DNA from: a virus
Reading direction: 5' to 3' (one strand)
IMG/VR virus record: IMGVR_UViG_3300032770_000018
Coordinates: 1 to 64,000 of that record
Length of the DNA: 64,000 nucleotides
Below the pieces are notes generated by a model. The model saw nothing but the letters and a program-made list of their open reading frames with translations, did no database searches and was not told where the DNA came from. The translations under genes were made by a program, and so were the position numbers. Positions 1 to 7,184 of the stretch are shown here, in pieces (the first letter of the stretch is position 1; each line of letters begins with the position of its first letter).

Positions 1-664
1 CGTTCGCCGCATCCCTTAACGCCGCATTCGCCTGCTCCAACGCCGCTACTTTGATGCGAAGTGCGTCCAGTTCTGGACTGAGAAGCTTTACGTCGTTCAT
101 GGCGAGCGCACCTTGAGCCTGTTTCAGCTCGGCCTGTAGCGCAGACCACTCGGCGGGCGACTTGTAGCCGAGGCCGCAGGCGGAGGCTAACTTGGTTTGC
201 GAGCCACACCTATCTGAAACCTCGTTGAATTTTGATACCACCGAATCTCCGAGGCTTATGTCGAGCCGAGCCGCCAACAGGTCGGCATAAATTACAAGGT
301 CTGCCAACTCCTTGCCAATCTTCTGCCGCAATTCCATCCGGTGAATGTGGTTGTCCTTCACAGAATCAGCCCCGTCCAACCGTCGTAACTTTTTGACTTC
401 GTTGCAGGCTTCTCCGCACTCACCTGCCATTGCCGTGGCCCAATCGGTTGGCGACCAATCTGCTAGCGGGTGAAAAACATCTTCGCAACGTTTCACATTT
501 ACCTCGCGGAGTCGCTCAAAGCTTAATGATGCGCACGCCCTATTCGCCGCTTCGAGCGCGGCGCGAGTTTGCTCCAATTCCTGCCGCTGTTTGTCAATTA
601 CTTCGAGCGCCTTGTCGTATTGGCGGTCGACTTCGGTCTTGGGGCTGATTTTAGGTCTGTTCAT
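1..664 (-). CDS. MazG-like nucleotide pyrophosphohydrolase domain protein (partial)
   Basis: An open frame starts at ATG 664 and runs leftward off the window without a stop (about 221 codons visible). The N-terminal ~40 residues are a charged helix. The middle reads WATAMAGECGEACNEVKKLRR, then a conserved ELADLVIYADLLAARL segment and KFNEVSDR; this is the EExxE-like metal-binding and helical pattern of the MazG/all-alpha NTP pyrophosphohydrolase family, which hydrolyses (d)NTPs. Its first catalytic pair is partly changed (GECGE). The C-terminal part is coiled-coil-like and incomplete. The start overlaps the stop of the upstream small membrane gene by ATGA, so the two are probably translationally coupled. 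Family call good, substrate unknown. Confidence 0.75.
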   Translation of the reverse strand, partial: MNRPKISPKTEVDRQYDKALEVIDKQRQELEQTRAALEAANRACASLSFERLREVNVKRCEDVFHPLADWSPTDWATAMAGECGEACNEVKKLRRLDGADSVKDNHIHRMELRQKIGKELADLVIYADLLAARLDISLGDSVVSKFNEVSDRCGSQTKLASACGLGYKSPAEWSALQAELKQAQGALAMNDVKLLSPELDALRIKVAALEQANAALRDAAN

Positions 665-855
665 TTTGACGGTGGCGAATAGGACTCCGTGACAATCCGG
701 TCAATGATATAGCCCCGCTCTAACGCCGCGCGGATTCGCTGGTCGTAGAGCACAAAGCTCGTGATAGCAAGCGCCACGAGCGCCAAGGCAATAAGCGTGA
801 TGGCAAGCCACATTGTCAGGAATCGGACGGTGTCTTCGTTCTCGGGAGTTATCAT
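661..855 (-). CDS. Small single-pass membrane protein
   Basis: 64 residues. A hydrophobic stretch at about residues 14-36 (LTMWLAITLIALALVALAI) predicts one membrane helix, followed by a basic/acidic tail. Start and stop overlap both neighbours by ATGA (integrase upstream, MazG-like gene downstream), which supports real translation. No family recognised; function unknown. Confidence 0.6.
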   Translation of the reverse strand: MITPENEDTVRFLTMWLAITLIALALVALAITSFVLYDQRIRAALERGYIIDRIVTESYSPPSK

Positions 856-1736
856 GATGTTACTAGTTGCGCGTTAGTGCGGCTGGCGGCCAGCGCCGCC
901 GCTTTTGCCGCCGGTGAGACGTGGGCGTAGCTGCGAATTTGTTCGATGCTCTGGCCGGTCATGGAGGAAATCAGGACTGAATCAATCCCGGCGTTCAAGA
1001 GCCGGGTCACAAAGCCGTGTCTCAGTGAGTGGTAGGAGTGATTGGGCAGGCCGGCCCGTTCGCAAGCGAGGGCGAACCGCGAGGACAGCCGGGCCCGGTT
1101 GTCGCCGAACTGCCAGCACATGCCTGGAAGCACCCGCTCGCACGGCGGATTTAGCGGCACGGCGCTTAGGTGCTCGAACAGTTCCGGCTCTATCGGTATC
1201 TCCAAGCGCTGCCCACTGGCCTGGCGCTTCCGAGGGTTGACGGTAATCAGGCCGGCCGCGAGGTTTACCTGCGGCCAACTCAGGCACGCCACGTCACCCA
1301 TCCGCAGCCCCGTGTGCCAGCCAAGGCGCGTAGCCGTCGGCCAGTAGGGCTCGTATCCACCTTCCTCGCCGCGTTCCAGCTCAGCCAGGACCCGCCGATA
1401 CTCCGGTTCGGTGAACGCGACCTTCTCGGGCTTAGCCGCCTGGAGCCGAGGCAATAGCGCTCGCTGGCAGGGATTGCTTTCCATGAGCTTCCGGGCAACC
1501 GCCCAGGTGAAGAACGCGCGGAGCATGTTGACCCGCCCGTTGATCACCCCGTTGGAATTCTCGGCCATCGCTTCGCCCATGTACTCGGAGATAAGCGCCG
1601 GCGTGAGGTCCATCAACCTCACCCCACGCCGGTCGCACCAGCTTAGGAACGATTCAGCCATCGTCCTATAGGTCGCGCGTGAGGAATCGCGCAGACCGGT
1701 CTGGAAAGCAAGCCACTGGTCGAAGGTCGATCTCAC
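852..1736 (-). CDS. int: Tyrosine recombinase / integrase
   Basis: About 294 residues. An N-terminal SAM-like core-binding domain (STFDQWLAFQTGL onward) is followed by a catalytic domain with the family's Arg (TGLRMGDV), His-x-x-Arg (HSLRHG) and Tyr nucleophile (IRSYAHVS). It would integrate or excise the phage genome at an attachment site. The frame is open up to 1808, but I choose GTG 1736 because it overlaps the stop of the upstream ASCH gene as GTGA, the coupling used throughout this region; a start at 1808 would overlap that gene by 76 bases. No tRNA or obvious attP was found beside it. Presence of an integrase points to a temperate phage. Confidence 0.9.
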   Translation of the reverse strand: MRSTFDQWLAFQTGLRDSSRATYRTMAESFLSWCDRRGVRLMDLTPALISEYMGEAMAENSNGVINGRVNMLRAFFTWAVARKLMESNPCQRALLPRLQAAKPEKVAFTEPEYRRVLAELERGEEGGYEPYWPTATRLGWHTGLRMGDVACLSWPQVNLAAGLITVNPRKRQASGQRLEIPIEPELFEHLSAVPLNPPCERVLPGMCWQFGDNRARLSSRFALACERAGLPNHSYHSLRHGFVTRLLNAGIDSVLISSMTGQSIEQIRSYAHVSPAAKAAALAASRTNAQLVTS

Positions 1737-2251
1737 GGCAGCAAAACCTTTCCGCAACAGGCACATTCGATGTGCGTCTCGGTCTCTTTGGTTTCGAGGT
1801 GGTGGCAAAGCTGCTGGCGGACGCGCTCTTCAACCTCAGACGGAAGGAAGAACAATCCCTGATGGCCAACCACAGGCACCGCCTCGGCCAGCTCCTGGCA
1901 GTCGTCAGTCATCCAGATCCACCGGCCAGCCGAATAGTCCCCCAGATCGCGTTCAGCCTGTGCCAGCGGTCGAGGGCGGCCGCACTTGACGTTAATTTGG
2001 TTGAATTCCTCGCTGGGCACGCAATCCTGGAGGATAACCACACAGAGGACCTTTCCGTAGGGCACGGTTTTGGCGGCTGCTATAAGGGCCGGGTCGTGCC
2101 CAAGCTCGGCGTCGCTCGGGCGATGCTTCGACGCGCAGATCGCCAGTTCGCCGCGATGGCTCGTTGGCCAAGACCGCGTTTCGTTCTTCTTCAGCTTCTT
2201 GGCCATAGCCGTCGCGTACGGCTGCCAAAGGCTGATTGCTCGGAGGCTCAT
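1733..2251 (-). CDS. ASCH domain protein
   Basis: 172 residues. The N-terminus (RAISLWQPYATAMAKKLKKNETRSW) matches the ASCH fold, a PUA-like RNA/nucleotide-binding domain common in phages. Near the C-terminus a short C-A-C-C segment may bind metal. The exact role is unknown; ASCH proteins are proposed to act on RNA or modified nucleotides. ATG 2251 overlaps the stop of a seven-codon upstream mini-ORF (2248-2268), so expression may depend on re-initiation. Confidence 0.75.
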   Translation of the reverse strand: MSLRAISLWQPYATAMAKKLKKNETRSWPTSHRGELAICASKHRPSDAELGHDPALIAAAKTVPYGKVLCVVILQDCVPSEEFNQINVKCGRPRPLAQAERDLGDYSAGRWIWMTDDCQELAEAVPVVGHQGLFFLPSEVEERVRQQLCHHLETKETETHIECACCGKVLLP

Positions 2252-2268
2252 AACATTTCAATGTTCAC
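2248..2268 (-). promoter_or_regulatory. GTG leader mini-ORF (MNIEML) overlapping the ASCH gene start
   Basis: On the minus strand CAGTGAACATTGAAATG gives GTG-AAC-ATT-GAA-ATG-TTA-TGA, whose stop overlaps ATG 2251 as ATGA. It belongs to the recurring GTGAAx-x-GAA leader family described in the findings. The -10/-35 match upstream is poor here. Confidence 0.4.
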
Positions 2269-2285
2269 TGCGTTAAGGGGATCGT

Positions 2286-2546
2286 TTAGTTCCTGGGTGC
2301 GTTTAGCGCCGTGCCGCGCAGCCGCGCCCATTCCCGGGCCTCCGTTAACAACCTGCTAATTTGTGCCGCACCTTCTACCTCAGCCGCCTCGGTGTCTGGG
2401 CACTCTGAAATCGCGGCAACGGTTTCCAGCGCAACAAGAGCACCAGCCATAAACGCCTGATGGCACTCACGGTTCTGGTCGGCGGGAATGTCTTTCGGGT
2501 AGATGGCATCCCGGTAGGTCTTCCACTGGTCTTGCAGGGTTTTCAT
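2286..2546 (-). CDS. Hypothetical protein
   Basis: 86 residues, predicted helical, starting MKTLQDQWKTYRDAIYP. The pattern resembles short phage proteins with a Trp/Tyr-rich N-terminus and a helical body, but I do not recognise a family. ATGA overlap with the upstream gene supports it. Confidence 0.55.
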   Translation of the reverse strand: MKTLQDQWKTYRDAIYPKDIPADQNRECHQAFMAGALVALETVAAISECPDTEAAEVEGAAQISRLLTEAREWARLRGTALNAPRN

Positions 2547-2779
2547 TTCACAAAGACCGCGATTATCGTGTCAACCATCCCAGGACCAGCACCGTTGCCG
2601 GCGGGAACAAAGACGGTCGAGTACTGCCAGCTTTCCAGCCGATAGCCACGCTCCGAGTTGTGCTCAATGCCAGCCTCGAACAACTGAGAGACCAGGGGAC
2701 GCTCACTTGCGTCGGCTGTGTCTCTCGGCCAGTTGCGGGGGAACTCGGCTACGATTCGGTGTTTCAGTTGTTTTCTCAT
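2543..2779 (-). CDS. Hypothetical protein
   Basis: 78 residues; mixed alpha/beta composition (RYRLESWQYSTVFVPAGN, then a hydrophobic VDTIIAVFVK end). It overlaps both neighbours by four bases (ATGA), which is the main support. No recognised domain. Confidence 0.55.
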   Translation of the reverse strand: MRKQLKHRIVAEFPRNWPRDTADASERPLVSQLFEAGIEHNSERGYRLESWQYSTVFVPAGNGAGPGMVDTIIAVFVK

Positions 2780-3591
2780 GGTTGCCAGTCGTCCTTGTGC
2801 TGATGTCCAGCAACGATTTTGCCGCTCAGCAGCATTTCCCGGCGCTCGAGCGCGCTGGTAAGCACGTCGCCGTAGAAGCTACCGACCGAATCAAGCCAGC
2901 CGACAACCTCGTAACTGTCTTCCTCAAAGCGCTTCCAAATCTCGGTACCGAGGGCCATGTCGTAAGCGGTGGTCAGCGCCGATAGCTGGATGGTATTTCC
3001 TAGGTCCCAAAACCGCTGGCACCAGGTCACGTCATAGACGGCCAGCGCGCCGTTTGGGAACACACAGGACGGACCTTTGACCAGCGCGGGCAGCCATCCG
3101 TAGGTTGCGACCGGGACATTGCGCTTGATGTTCCTGGCCACTAGGCGAGCCCAGCGCCGGGCGGACTCTCCGCCAGCCGCGCAGGGATTGAAGCACGCGA
3201 GCGTTCCGGCGGCGATCAACGGGCGCCCCATGCTGAAAAACTCGTCGAAGATCACTTCGTCGTAGTGCTTTTGGCCGACCCGGCAGTCGCTTTCGAGGAA
3301 GAGCATGTGGGTGTAGCCCTTGGACGCGGCGATCCGCAGGCCGGTGAAGAAAGTCGCGTTGGGGATCGCAAACTTATTGGGCTTGCCGTCGGCGAACTTG
3401 GCGCCCTTGAGGATTTCCGGGCTCTTAATTTTGATCGCGCCCGGCCAATCGTGCTCCGAGTAGATCAGCAGGTCGTAGCGCGAAGGGAACTTTTGGAGGT
3501 TCTCCATGAAGACCCGGGCGCAACCGAAGGAGGGAGGCGGCGCGTACGCGAGCGTTGCTAGTTTGATGCTCATGGGTGGAGTGTGGCTCAT
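2776..3591 (-). CDS. Glycosyltransferase-like protein
   Basis: 271 residues (or 265 from a second Met). The fold cues are an N-terminal beta strand (IKLATLAYAPP), a central MLFLESDCRVG acid motif placed like the DxD nucleotide-sugar/metal site of GT-A enzymes, and Cys/Trp-rich later segments. It resembles the other glycosyltransferase-like genes of this window (45977, 47527, 48281, 56140), which suggests modification of virion or host-surface glycans. Substrate unknown. Confidence 0.6.
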   Translation of the reverse strand: MSHTPPMSIKLATLAYAPPPSFGCARVFMENLQKFPSRYDLLIYSEHDWPGAIKIKSPEILKGAKFADGKPNKFAIPNATFFTGLRIAASKGYTHMLFLESDCRVGQKHYDEVIFDEFFSMGRPLIAAGTLACFNPCAAGGESARRWARLVARNIKRNVPVATYGWLPALVKGPSCVFPNGALAVYDVTWCQRFWDLGNTIQLSALTTAYDMALGTEIWKRFEEDSYEVVGWLDSVGSFYGDVLTSALERREMLLSGKIVAGHQHKDDWQP

Positions 3592-3770
3592 TTCGGGAGT
3601 GCCCTACTGCCTAAAAAGACAAGGCTCGTAACCAAAATCCCACTAATCACGTAAAAGATCGTGTCGTTTTTGGTGGATGTTGGAGGCCACATGTCCCAAG
3701 TCAACGAAGCACCCACCAGGACGCCAAGAACGAAGCCTGCTGAGAATTTGACCTTTGGTTTGGTGCTCAT
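3588..3770 (-). CDS. Small two-helix membrane protein
   Basis: 60 residues with two hydrophobic segments (FSAGFVLGVLVGASLTW and FYVISGILVTSLVFLG). Coupled by ATGA overlaps to the genes on both sides. Could be a membrane-anchored phage accessory protein; no family recognised. Confidence 0.55.
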   Translation of the reverse strand: MSTKPKVKFSAGFVLGVLVGASLTWDMWPPTSTKNDTIFYVISGILVTSLVFLGSRALPK

Positions 3771-3973
3771 GACGGCCTTTTGCTGCGCTCCTCCGATAGA
3801 ATCTGCTCAAACCGCGCGAGCCACTCGTCCATAAACATTCGCTGGCGCTGGAGGCTCTCCTCAAGCTCGCCAACACTTCGGCGCATTGACTCGGCGGCAT
3901 CCCTCATCGCGCAGCCAGCACCTTGGACGTTCTCGGCATCCAGGACGAATGGCTGTTGGTTGGTGAAGCTCAT
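3767..3973 (-). CDS. Hypothetical helical protein
   Basis: 68 residues; after about residue 20 it is strongly helical and charged (SMRRSVGELEESLQRQRMFM), a likely short coiled coil. Overlaps the next gene by ATGA. Function unknown. Confidence 0.5.
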   Translation of the reverse strand: MSFTNQQPFVLDAENVQGAGCAMRDAAESMRRSVGELEESLQRQRMFMDEWLARFEQILSEERSKRPS

Positions 3974-4000
3974 CGGATTGGAAGCGGAGAGGGAAGGTAA

Positions 4001-4249
4001 TCAGTTCTGATCTGGTCGGATAATCCATGTCTCGGATTCCTTCCACTCCCTGTCGGAGATTGGCTCGCGCCGAAACAGCCGACACCAAAGCCGCACCATG
4101 TCCTGCTCTCGGCCCTCTTTGACAATCGCGGTGGAATAGTTTCTTCCGGTGATTGCATCAGCAAGGGTAGCAATGGCCGAATCGGCAAAGAGGCTTCGCC
4201 CTCTCGGAGCCAGTTTGCCAGCCTCAACAACTACGTCCTTCATGGTCAT
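4001..4249 (-). CDS. Hypothetical protein
   Basis: 82 residues beginning MTMKDVVVEAGKLAPRGRS. Composition is protein-like and the gene lies in line with the small-gene operon, 27 bases upstream of the next start. The start ATG overlaps a short ATG-AGT-TTA-TGA upstream frame. No family recognised. Confidence 0.45.
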   Translation of the reverse strand: MTMKDVVVEAGKLAPRGRSLFADSAIATLADAITGRNYSTAIVKEGREQDMVRLWCRLFRREPISDREWKESETWIIRPDQN

Positions 4250-4261
4250 AAACTCATTCTT

Positions 4262-4525
4262 TCAGATGGCAAGCTTGAGGGGAGGAGCCGAGCGGAAAGC
4301 ACCCCCAGGATGATTCCTGAGAGTGTTCCGCTCTGCCAGACGGTACGCCGTCGGGTTATCGCGTCGCGTTTTCAAACGGTCTCGCCCAATGGTCTGCCAT
4401 TCCGAGGCTAGGCTATTCTCGCAGCCTACCGTTACACCGCGCGGTTTTGGTCCATCGTGGACTACTGGCCGCGCCACATTAAGCGGAGTCGGTCCTGTTG
4501 GTCGCACTCCGCGCCATTCCTTCAC
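4262..4525 (-). CDS. Doubtful small ORF
   Basis: 87 codons from a GTG start. It sits just downstream of a terminator-like hairpin (4580-4614) and 12 bases before the next gene. The composition is Arg/Pro-rich and not convincing. It may be a real hypothetical gene or part of a non-coding stretch. Confidence 0.2.
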   Translation of the reverse strand: MKEWRGVRPTGPTPLNVARPVVHDGPKPRGVTVGCENSLASEWQTIGRDRLKTRRDNPTAYRLAERNTLRNHPGGAFRSAPPLKLAI

Positions 4526-4579
4526 CAGCGGGCCGCCTAACGCGATTCCCGGTGGCTACGCGGTTCAGACTGAGAGGAG

Positions 4580-4614
4580 AAAAAGACCCCGACCGGCTTT
4601 TACACCGTTCGGGG
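4580..4614 (-). terminator. Rho-independent terminator
   Basis: Minus strand: CCCCGA pairs with TCGGGG, three more pairs follow a mismatch, then an 8-nt loop; the hairpin is followed at once by TCTTTTTCTCC. It would end the candidate sRNA and any read-through from 5038. Confidence 0.6.
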
Positions 4615-4691
4615 AAGATACCCAGGGGGCCGACACCATGCTCGACGCATGTTCCGAAGGTGTTCAGCGAACGGTGTGTCGGCTGACCCCA
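4580..4691 (-). ncRNA. Candidate structured small RNA
   Basis: A promoter-like pair (TTAACG, 17 bp, AATTTA at 4698-4726, minus strand) would start a transcript near 4690. The first ~60 nt fold into a closed domain: GCCGACAC pairs with GTGTCGGC, flanked by GGGG/CCCC. Inside are small hairpins such as CATGC-GTCGA-GCATG. The transcript then meets a terminator hairpin (4587-4614) followed by TCTTTTT. There is no convincing ORF. Promoter, domain and terminator within about 140 bp make a phage sRNA of ~110 nt plausible. I recognise no known RNA family. Confidence 0.45.
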
Positions 4692-4697
4692 GGTCTC

Positions 4698-4726
4698 TAA
4701 ATTGAGATTTCGATAACATACGTTAA
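4698..4726 (-). promoter_or_regulatory. Promoter-like site for the candidate sRNA
   Basis: TTAACG at 4721-4726 and AATTTA at 4698-4703 with a 17-bp spacer on the minus strand. It is the only reasonable pair found between the upstream gene and the structured region. Confidence 0.35.
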
Positions 4727-4897
4727 GCAGGCGGCACTCCGCTCGCTGAACGTTGCCAGCTTCGCACCAGGGTGAGGAATGGTCAACAACAAAATTCGCC
4801 ATGCGATCCGCACGCACCATAGGCCAGCGCAGGCGATTGGCCGCCGCGCGGGTCAAAGTGGCTGGAAGCCAGGTCGAAGGCTTGTAGGGCGTTCTGG

Positions 4898-5038
4898 TCA
4901 CTCGTCGGCCTTGGTTCTGACCGCCGGCCCGGTCATCTCGCGGTATTCGTCGCGCCGGCCAGCCCAGTAGCCCCAGCGCCAGACGAATTCGGCGCTGACG
5001 CCAAGGCCGATTAACCAAAGGATTATCAGGATGGTCAT
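4898..5038 (-). CDS. Small membrane protein
   Basis: 46 residues: a hydrophobic N-terminus (MTILIILWLIGLGVSAEFVW) then a charged tail with RWGYWAGRRDEYRE, a typical phage single-pass membrane peptide. ATG 5038 lies three bases after the stop of the 35-codon leader ORF at 5042-5149. Role unknown. Confidence 0.5.
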   Translation of the reverse strand: MTILIILWLIGLGVSAEFVWRWGYWAGRRDEYREMTGPAVRTKADE

Positions 5039-5041
5039 AGG

Positions 5042-5149
5042 TCAAAGAATCGAGCCGTTAGCGTTTGAGGTGGGAAACAAGTGGGAGTCCGCTGGAAACG
5101 GCTCGGAAATTGGAAAATTGGGTATCGCGTTCACTGATTCACTTTTCAC
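5042..5149 (-). CDS. Leader ORF starting with GTG at a promoter
   Basis: 35 codons (MKSESVNAIPNFPISEPF...) opening with GTG inside the block ACAGTGAAAAGTGAATC. That block lies six bases after a TTGACG-17-TAGAGG promoter, so the mRNA would be essentially leaderless. It stops three bases before the next ATG. It may be a small protein or a translated leader that delivers ribosomes to the membrane gene. Confidence 0.4.
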   Translation of the reverse strand: MKSESVNAIPNFPISEPFPADSHLFPTSNANGSIL

Positions 5150-5187
5150 TGTAAGCAACCTCTACTCTTTTGACACGGGTGCGTCAA
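5147..5187 (-). promoter_or_regulatory. Promoter with CAGTGAAAA start block
   Basis: TTGACG (5182-5187), 17-bp spacer, TAGAGG (5159-5164), then 6 bases to ACAGTG. It lies within the 3' end of the upstream gene and would start a separate transcript for 5149 and 5038. Confidence 0.55.
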
Positions 5188-5413
5188 CTACTTTCTGTCG
5201 CAGCGCCACGTTTCGCAGGTTGGTCCACACCTTGCCCCGGCCAGGCGCTTGCAGCTCGACCAGGACGTCCGTCCGCCCGTAGCCTCGCCGCACGTCCACG
5301 ATCTTCACCGGGACCTCGACCGGCCCGTGATTGTTCTCGCCCCGCACTTCGATCCGGTAACTGCCTTGTCGGTTCATAAGTTCCTCTCTCAACTGGTTAA
5401 ACGTCTGTTTCAT
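5162..5413 (-). CDS. Hypothetical protein
   Basis: 83 residues from ATG 5413 (MKQTFNQLREELMNRQ). A beta-rich body (YRIEVRGENNHGPVEVPVKIVDV) suggests a small beta-barrel. The frame is open to 5476, but the upstream residues look unrelated and the gene head at 5413 fits the gap to the previous gene. No known family. Confidence 0.5.
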   Translation of the reverse strand: MKQTFNQLREELMNRQGSYRIEVRGENNHGPVEVPVKIVDVRRGYGRTDVLVELQAPGRGKVWTNLRNVALRQKVVDAPVSKE

Positions 5414-5443
5414 AATCAATGCAAGGCTTAATCGCCTGCGTGC

Positions 5444-5468
5444 CGGGCTCGCTGGCATCACGAGCCCG
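5444..5468. other. Intergenic hairpin
   Basis: CGGGCTCG and CGAGCCCG form a perfect 8-bp stem with a 9-nt loop between genes 5482-5706 and 5162-5413. No T-run follows on either strand, so it is more likely a processing or attenuation structure than a terminator. Confidence 0.4.
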
Positions 5469-5481
5469 AACCGCATCCGAC

Positions 5482-5706
5482 TTAGACGGGAATGCCCTTG
5501 CCGTCCAGGCCCATGAACCAGAACTTTCCGCCGTAGGAGGGTGCCCGCTCCGCAGCCAGGCGCTTTCCAGTCCTTTTGGCGTCAGCTTCGCTCGTCGTCT
5601 CAACGCCCTCGAAGGCGTCAACAAGTTCGCCGAACCGGTCTAGTTCGCCGAACCGAATCACGTTGTTCCGGTAGCGGAAGTGCAGACAGAAGTTTTTGCG
5701 CCTCAT
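5482..5706 (-). CDS. Hypothetical protein
   Basis: 74 residues starting MRRKNFCLHFRYRNNVIRFG; beta-rich N-terminus, then a helix and a C-terminal KFWFMGLDGKGIPV. I choose ATG 5706 because it overlaps the upstream stop as ATGA. Function unknown. Confidence 0.55.
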   Translation of the reverse strand: MRRKNFCLHFRYRNNVIRFGELDRFGELVDAFEGVETTSEADAKRTGKRLAAERAPSYGGKFWFMGLDGKGIPV

Positions 5707-6221
5707 AGCCCGCACGCCTCCTTCATCCGGTCTTCGACTTCGAGATCGAAGCGATCCACCTGCGCGCCGGCATCCTCAGCGCTCGCGCCGCTCAGCGCCA
5801 GGGGCAAGCCTGCAATCGTATGGGCCTGCGCCCAGGCGTAGGAGCCGAATTTCTTGTACCAGACTTTGGCATGGTGGGACCAATGGAAGCCGGCGGCCTT
5901 CAGTTCGCTCAGCTTCTCAGCCGATGGCTTGTCGGGGAATTGGATCTCCACGCCGTTGCGCGCGAGGTTGCGGCGGACAACTACCGTGGCGGGCGGTCTA
6001 TCCGGCGTTGCAAGATCGGCCTTGTACCATTCCTGGAACTCGCTCAGGATGGCCGACTGATCGGCACCCCGGCACTCATCGGAGTATTTGCGCCACAGGG
6101 CGTAAACCTCGGCTGGCGCTTTGCCGCAGCGTGCCGCTATCGCTTCGATCTCCTCAATGAAGCTCTGGCACAGTTGAACTTTATCCGGGCCAAAATCGGC
6201 CCAATGCTTGGTTATTTGCAT
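5703..6221 (-). CDS. Hypothetical phage protein
   Basis: 172 residues from ATG 6221, preceded by a purine-rich AAAGAAAGAGAG tract that could act as a weak ribosome site. The first half is helical (VQLCQSFIEEIEAIAARCG). The second half contains VEIQFPDKPSAEKLSELKAAGFHWSHHAKVWYKK, a pattern seen in small phage proteins that bind DNA ends or SSB-like partners, but I cannot name the family. The frame open further upstream (to 6527) is low-quality sequence. Confidence 0.55.
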   Translation of the reverse strand: MQITKHWADFGPDKVQLCQSFIEEIEAIAARCGKAPAEVYALWRKYSDECRGADQSAILSEFQEWYKADLATPDRPPATVVVRRNLARNGVEIQFPDKPSAEKLSELKAAGFHWSHHAKVWYKKFGSYAWAQAHTIAGLPLALSGASAEDAGAQVDRFDLEVEDRMKEACGL

Positions 6222-6307
6222 ACTGGCTCTCTTTCTTTGTTGATGGTTGCTCGGGCAATCTGCCCCGTGAGCCACCCGGCCAGCGGATGGCTCAAGGGGA
6301 GGATCGC

Positions 6308-6436
6308 TTACTTGTTGGCCAGCAGGTGGCACAGGCCGCCGCATTCCGGGCACTCGCATCGGCAAACATCCTCGCGCGCTTCCCAACAGGCAGGCCCGCA
6401 AGTGTGGCCGGAGATCATCGCAAGCACCGCGTTCAT
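6308..6436 (-). CDS. Cysteine-rich small protein
   Basis: 42 residues with eight of them Cys or His in zinc-knuckle spacing (HTCGPACWEAREDVCRCEC, then PECGGLCH). ATG 6436 overlaps the previous stop as ATGA. Probably binds zinc; role unknown. Confidence 0.55.
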   Translation of the reverse strand: MNAVLAMISGHTCGPACWEAREDVCRCECPECGGLCHLLANK

Positions 6437-6756
6437 TGCCCCCTCGCTTTCTGAATGGCCGCGCGAGCTTTGTCGGCAGCAGCGCCAGCTGGGCCGGCGC
6501 AGTTCTGGGAGTTGCCGTCCCCGACAAAGCGAGTCATCAAAGCCTCGCACGCTTCGAGCAGCTCGGGCGCCGCAGCGATTAGTCTGGCGTCGGCGTCATC
6601 GGTGATCGTTGTTGCAATCGTTGACTGCTTGCGCTCGTCGGCGTCGGTGTTCCCGACAATCGTCCATACGTTATAAGGGGGCCGCTTGTCCTTAGCTTCA
6701 TGCGCAAGGAGCCGCTGCCACGGCCCGGGAGTGTGTTGTGTCGTCATAAGTTTCAT
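6433..6756 (-). CDS. Conserved phage protein (TPGPW / RLIAAAPELL type)
   Basis: 107 residues. It has the two hallmarks of a very common phage family of unknown function: an N-terminal HTPGPWQ motif and a central DARLIAAAPELLEACEAL helix. Members sit in early accessory regions. Linked to its neighbours by ATGA overlaps on both sides. Confidence 0.7.
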   Translation of the reverse strand: MKLMTTQHTPGPWQRLLAHEAKDKRPPYNVWTIVGNTDADERKQSTIATTITDDADARLIAAAPELLEACEALMTRFVGDGNSQNCAGPAGAAADKARAAIQKARGQ

Positions 6757-6908
6757 TCCTCAATTTCACCATCGTCGTTGGTTTTCCCGAAACCCCAATA
6801 TTCCAGCGCTGCATCCAGCGCGTCCCAGTCGTCGTTGTCCAGCCAAGCTCTGTAGCCGGGTTCGTCTGCGAGGGCCGGCTGAGCGTCGAGAGCATCTTTG
6901 ATCGTCAT
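6753..6908 (-). CDS. Small acidic protein
   Basis: 51 residues (MTIKDALDAQPALADEPGYR, then a Trp/Asp-rich repeat WLDNDDWDALDAALEYWGFG). Strongly acidic. The stop overlaps the next ATG (ATGA). Such acidic phage peptides can mimic DNA, but nothing specific is shown here. Confidence 0.5.
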   Translation of the reverse strand: MTIKDALDAQPALADEPGYRAWLDNDDWDALDAALEYWGFGKTNDDGEIEE

Positions 6909-6920
6909 AGTGAGAGTGGG

Positions 6921-7160
6921 TTAGATGGATTGGTCCAAGTCGTAAATCCGCTGCTTGAGTGCCGCGGCCGCATTCTCGAATCGAGCCTGCGCACCCAAAC
7001 ACGATTCCCGGCCCGTCTCCCCGTAAGTTCGAGCCGCTGCGAGCGCGTACTGACATAGGGTGTCAGCCCGATGCTGGAGCCGGATGATTTCCGCGCTGAT
7101 TTCCTGACGACGACGGATGGAGGGTCCGTCACCCCGTATGATTTGCTGCACGATGTTCAT
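6921..7160 (-). CDS. Hypothetical helical protein
   Basis: 79 residues, nearly all helical (SIRRRQEISAEIIRLQHRAD... FENAAAALKQRIYDLDQ), consistent with a helical hairpin. Twelve bases separate it from the next gene. Unknown family. Confidence 0.5.
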   Translation of the reverse strand: MNIVQQIIRGDGPSIRRRQEISAEIIRLQHRADTLCQYALAAARTYGETGRESCLGAQARFENAAAALKQRIYDLDQSI

Positions 7161-7184
7161 CGTTGATCCTTTCGTGGGGGTGGG

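Noticed and set aside
852-1808. Longer integrase starting at 1808
   Set aside because: The extra 24 codons lie inside the ASCH gene; GTG 1736 in a GTGA overlap is the better start.
852-2300. attP core beside the integrase
   Set aside because: No tRNA fragment or clear arm-type repeats flank the integrase; the genome ends and host junctions are outside the window.
4479-5045. 188-codon minus-strand frame
   Set aside because: Overlaps a better small membrane gene, the candidate RNA and its terminator; sequence is not protein-like.
5820-6605. 261-codon plus-strand frame
   Set aside because: Opposite several small minus-strand genes joined by ATGA overlaps; a shadow.
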